From positions 682,001-746,000 of the forward strand of contig NZ_MTQP01000069.1 in the NCBI RefSeq assembly GCF_001984175.1: 64,000 bases of DNA, read 5' to 3'. The DNA comes from Saccharothrix sp. ALI-22-I. GTDB lineage: Bacteria > Actinomycetota > Actinomycetes > Mycobacteriales > Pseudonocardiaceae. The position numbers and the translations under genes are program-made. This document shows, piece after piece, positions 62,407-64,000 of the stretch. The notes under the pieces were generated by a model. It was not told the origin of the DNA. It worked only from the letters and a program-made list of their open reading frames with translations, and did not search any database. Each line of letters starts with the position of its first letter. Positions within the stretch are counted from its first letter, which is position 1.

Positions 62407-63296
62407 CCGCTCACTCCTGTCAACAAGTGGTCCCAACTCCGCAGGAAGGCGTCGAGTCCGTACCGTGCCAGGGCGAACTCCCTGGCCTGCTTGCCCTTCT
62501 GCCTGGCCAACGCCGGGTCCGCGACCAGGTCGGCCACCGCCTGCACCAGCTCCTCCACATCGGTGGACACCACACCGGCGTCCGGGGGCACCGCGCGCAC
62601 CACCTCGGTGCACGCCAACGCCACCACGGGCATCCCCAGGTGCATCGCCTCGATCAGCGACAACCCCAACGACGTCCACCGCACGGGGTGCAGGTAGAGC
62701 CGTCGCCGGGCCAGTTCCCGGTGCAGCGATCCCAGCTCGTGGTCGCCGCGGCCCATCGCGCCCAGCCTGCGGGTGTGCATGCCGTAGACGTCCAACGGAG
62801 CCGCTTCGGCGAATCGCGGCAGCAGGTCGGTACCCACCGCCCGGCCGCGACGCACCGGGTCGTTCACCACCACGGCGGCACGTTCCAGCTCGCCCGTGTA
62901 CAGGGGGCCGGGGTCCACCACGCCGTGTTCGATGACCACCGTACGCGTGGTCCCGCAGTCCCACATCAGGTCGTTGAAGTGGGTGACGTGGACGATCGTG
63001 CCCGGCCAGTCCTTGAGCGGGTGCGTCTGGTTCGGGTACCTCGGTGTGTTGTGCTCCAGGTACACCCACGGAACGCCGGTGGGCACCAAGCCGACTTCGA
63101 CCGGCCGTTGCAGCACCGCGATGTCTGCCCCCACCTCGGGAAGAGCCGCTTCGGACACCGCGACTTCGCGGGCCGCCGGCCAGTCGCGTCCAGCCAGGCC
63201 GATCCCTTGGGGCGGCCCGGGAATCAGGTACTCGTGACCGCCGCGGACGAACGCGTTCGTCCACGAACCGTGCACGTGCCACAACAGGATCTTCAC
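62403..63296 (-). CDS. GT4-like glycosyltransferase
   Basis: 297 residues. Begins VKILLWHVHGSWTNAFVRGG; later YLEHNTPRYPNQTHPL, and the donor-site end reads HPVRWTSLGLSLIEAMHLGMPVVA. The start at GTG 63296 overlaps the GT9 stop (GTGA). Same gene type occurs in other actinomycete heptose loci; donor and acceptor unknown. Confidence 0.85.
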   Translation of the reverse strand: MKILLWHVHGSWTNAFVRGGHEYLIPGPPQGIGLAGRDWPAAREVAVSEAALPEVGADIAVLQRPVEVGLVPTGVPWVYLEHNTPRYPNQTHPLKDWPGTIVHVTHFNDLMWDCGTTRTVVIEHGVVDPGPLYTGELERAAVVVNDPVRRGRAVGTDLLPRFAEAAPLDVYGMHTRRLGAMGRGDHELGSLHRELARRRLYLHPVRWTSLGLSLIEAMHLGMPVVALACTEVVRAVPPDAGVVSTDVEELVQAVADLVADPALARQKGKQAREFALARYGLDAFLRSWDHLLTGVSG

Positions 63297-64000
63297 GTTC
63301 GCACCCCCACGAGTTCGGCTACGGCGGTGACGACCCGGTCGGGGGTCACCCGGTTCAGGCACGGGTGCCCGGCGACAGGGCACTCGCGGGCGCGTGAGCC
63401 CCGACACGGCGCGTTCTGGTCGCCCAGCAGCACGTGCGGTCCGTACGGGGCCCACCGCTCGGCGGGCACGACCGGCGAGAACAACGACACGACCGGCGTG
63501 CCTACGGCGGCGGCGAGGTGCGCCGGTCCGGTGTTGCCGACGATCACGGCGTCCGCACGGGCCAGCAGCCCGGCCAGTTCGGCGAACGTCGTGCGGCCGC
63601 CGAGGTCGACGCCGTGCGTGCCCGCCACGTACTTCGTCAGCTCCGTTTCATCGGGCCCGCCGGTGACCAGGACCCGGTGCCCGGCCTCGGCGAGAGCCGT
63701 CACGCTCTGCGCACACCGCTCCGGTGACCACGCGCGGGCGGGCACCGAAGCGCCGGGGTGCAGCACCACGTACGGCCCGATCTCGGTGGTCTCCGGTGGT
63801 GTGGTGATCGCCAGCCGGCCGTCGTCGCCCGGCGGCAGCTCGAAGCCCGCGGCCCGTGCGACTTCCAGCGCGCGTTCGGCCTCCGGGATGTCGGGGTCCT
63901 CGCGCAGCCGGATATCCAGCAGCGAACCGGGGTAGTCCGTGGAACGGGCCACGACTTTCGGCACACCGGCGAGCTTGAGCAGCAACGCCAGCGGCAACGA
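63293..64000 (-). CDS. Family 9 glycosyltransferase (heptosyltransferase-like), 5' end outside window
   Basis: 236 C-terminal residues. VVLHPGASVPARAWSPERCA and AVIVGNTGPAHLAAAVGTPVVSLFSP are the GT9 donor-binding blocks. A Cys-rich end (APCRGSRARECPVAGHPCL) is common in heptosyltransferases. First visible gene of the minus-strand operon; the start lies beyond 64000. Second GT9 of the locus, after that at 42450. Confidence 0.88.
   Translation of the reverse strand, partial: SLPLALLLKLAGVPKVVARSTDYPGSLLDIRLREDPDIPEAERALEVARAAGFELPPGDDGRLAITTPPETTEIGPYVVLHPGASVPARAWSPERCAQSVTALAEAGHRVLVTGGPDETELTKYVAGTHGVDLGGRTTFAELAGLLARADAVIVGNTGPAHLAAAVGTPVVSLFSPVVPAERWAPYGPHVLLGDQNAPCRGSRARECPVAGHPCLNRVTPDRVVTAVAELVGVRT

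Overview
The window is about 70% GC, uses GTG starts freely, packs genes with ATGA/GTGA stop-start overlaps, and carries no tRNA, rRNA or CRISPR array that I can see. Family content (ECF42/DGPF pair, MsiK-dependent sugar ABC importer without its own ATPase, CBM2-bearing secreted hydrolases, 6C RNA, sunset-domain protein, hemerythrin/STAS signalling genes) points to a filamentous actinomycete, most likely of the Pseudonocardiales (Saccharothrix/Lentzea/Actinosynnema type). The genus is inference.

Layout. 1-6.2 kb: a 3'-truncated flavoprotein, a TPR-like protein, a DUF1992 protein, an IS1380 transposase scrap, and an ECF42 sigma factor with its DGPF partner. 6.3-21.3 kb: a plant-polysaccharide region. 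It has a secreted CE3-CBM2 esterase and GH5-FN3-CBM2 mannanase in one operon, a LacI repressor and CE7 esterase with matching TTAAGCGCTTAA operators, a GH3 glycosidase with its own LacI, a sugar importer (binding protein plus two permeases), a second paralogous LacI, and an AA10-FN3-CBM2 lytic monooxygenase behind a perfect CebR-type palindrome. 21.3-29.6 kb: a dead PfkB kinase, an NlpC/P60 hydrolase, hemerythrin, STAS and CheB/CheR/PAS signalling genes (the CheR-PAS gene is broken), a sunset-domain protein with Glu-Pro repeats, an ArsR-type regulator, and small exported proteins. 29.6-37.8 kb: NDH-2, a beta-phosphoglucomutase/GH65 phosphorylase pair, a 6C RNA, a possible ExoY/edema-factor-like nucleotidyl cyclase, and an aldo-keto reductase.

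37.8-44.6 kb and 58.5-64 kb are two arms of a glycan locus. The left arm has two GT2 enzymes, a UDP-glucuronate decarboxylase-like epimerase, a carbamoyltransferase, a GT9 and UDP-glucose dehydrogenase. The right arm has GmhA, HldE, an SDR, two GT4-type enzymes and a GT9 that runs off the window. Together they predict nucleotide-activated heptose and UDP-GlcA/UDP-Xyl built into a carbamoylated surface glycan. Between the arms lie an ABC exporter with a two-component system, dehydrogenases, an MFS pump, small membrane proteins and several gene fragments.

The window is rich in decay scars: IS1380 fragment, PfkB, solute-binding protein, CheR-PAS, hydrolase and LysR truncated back to back, histidine kinase tail and P450 tail. 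The last two each follow directly after an intact SDR gene. A 57-bp near-identical sequence lies in inverted orientation in front of two start codons 5.4 kb apart (55.1 and 60.5 kb).
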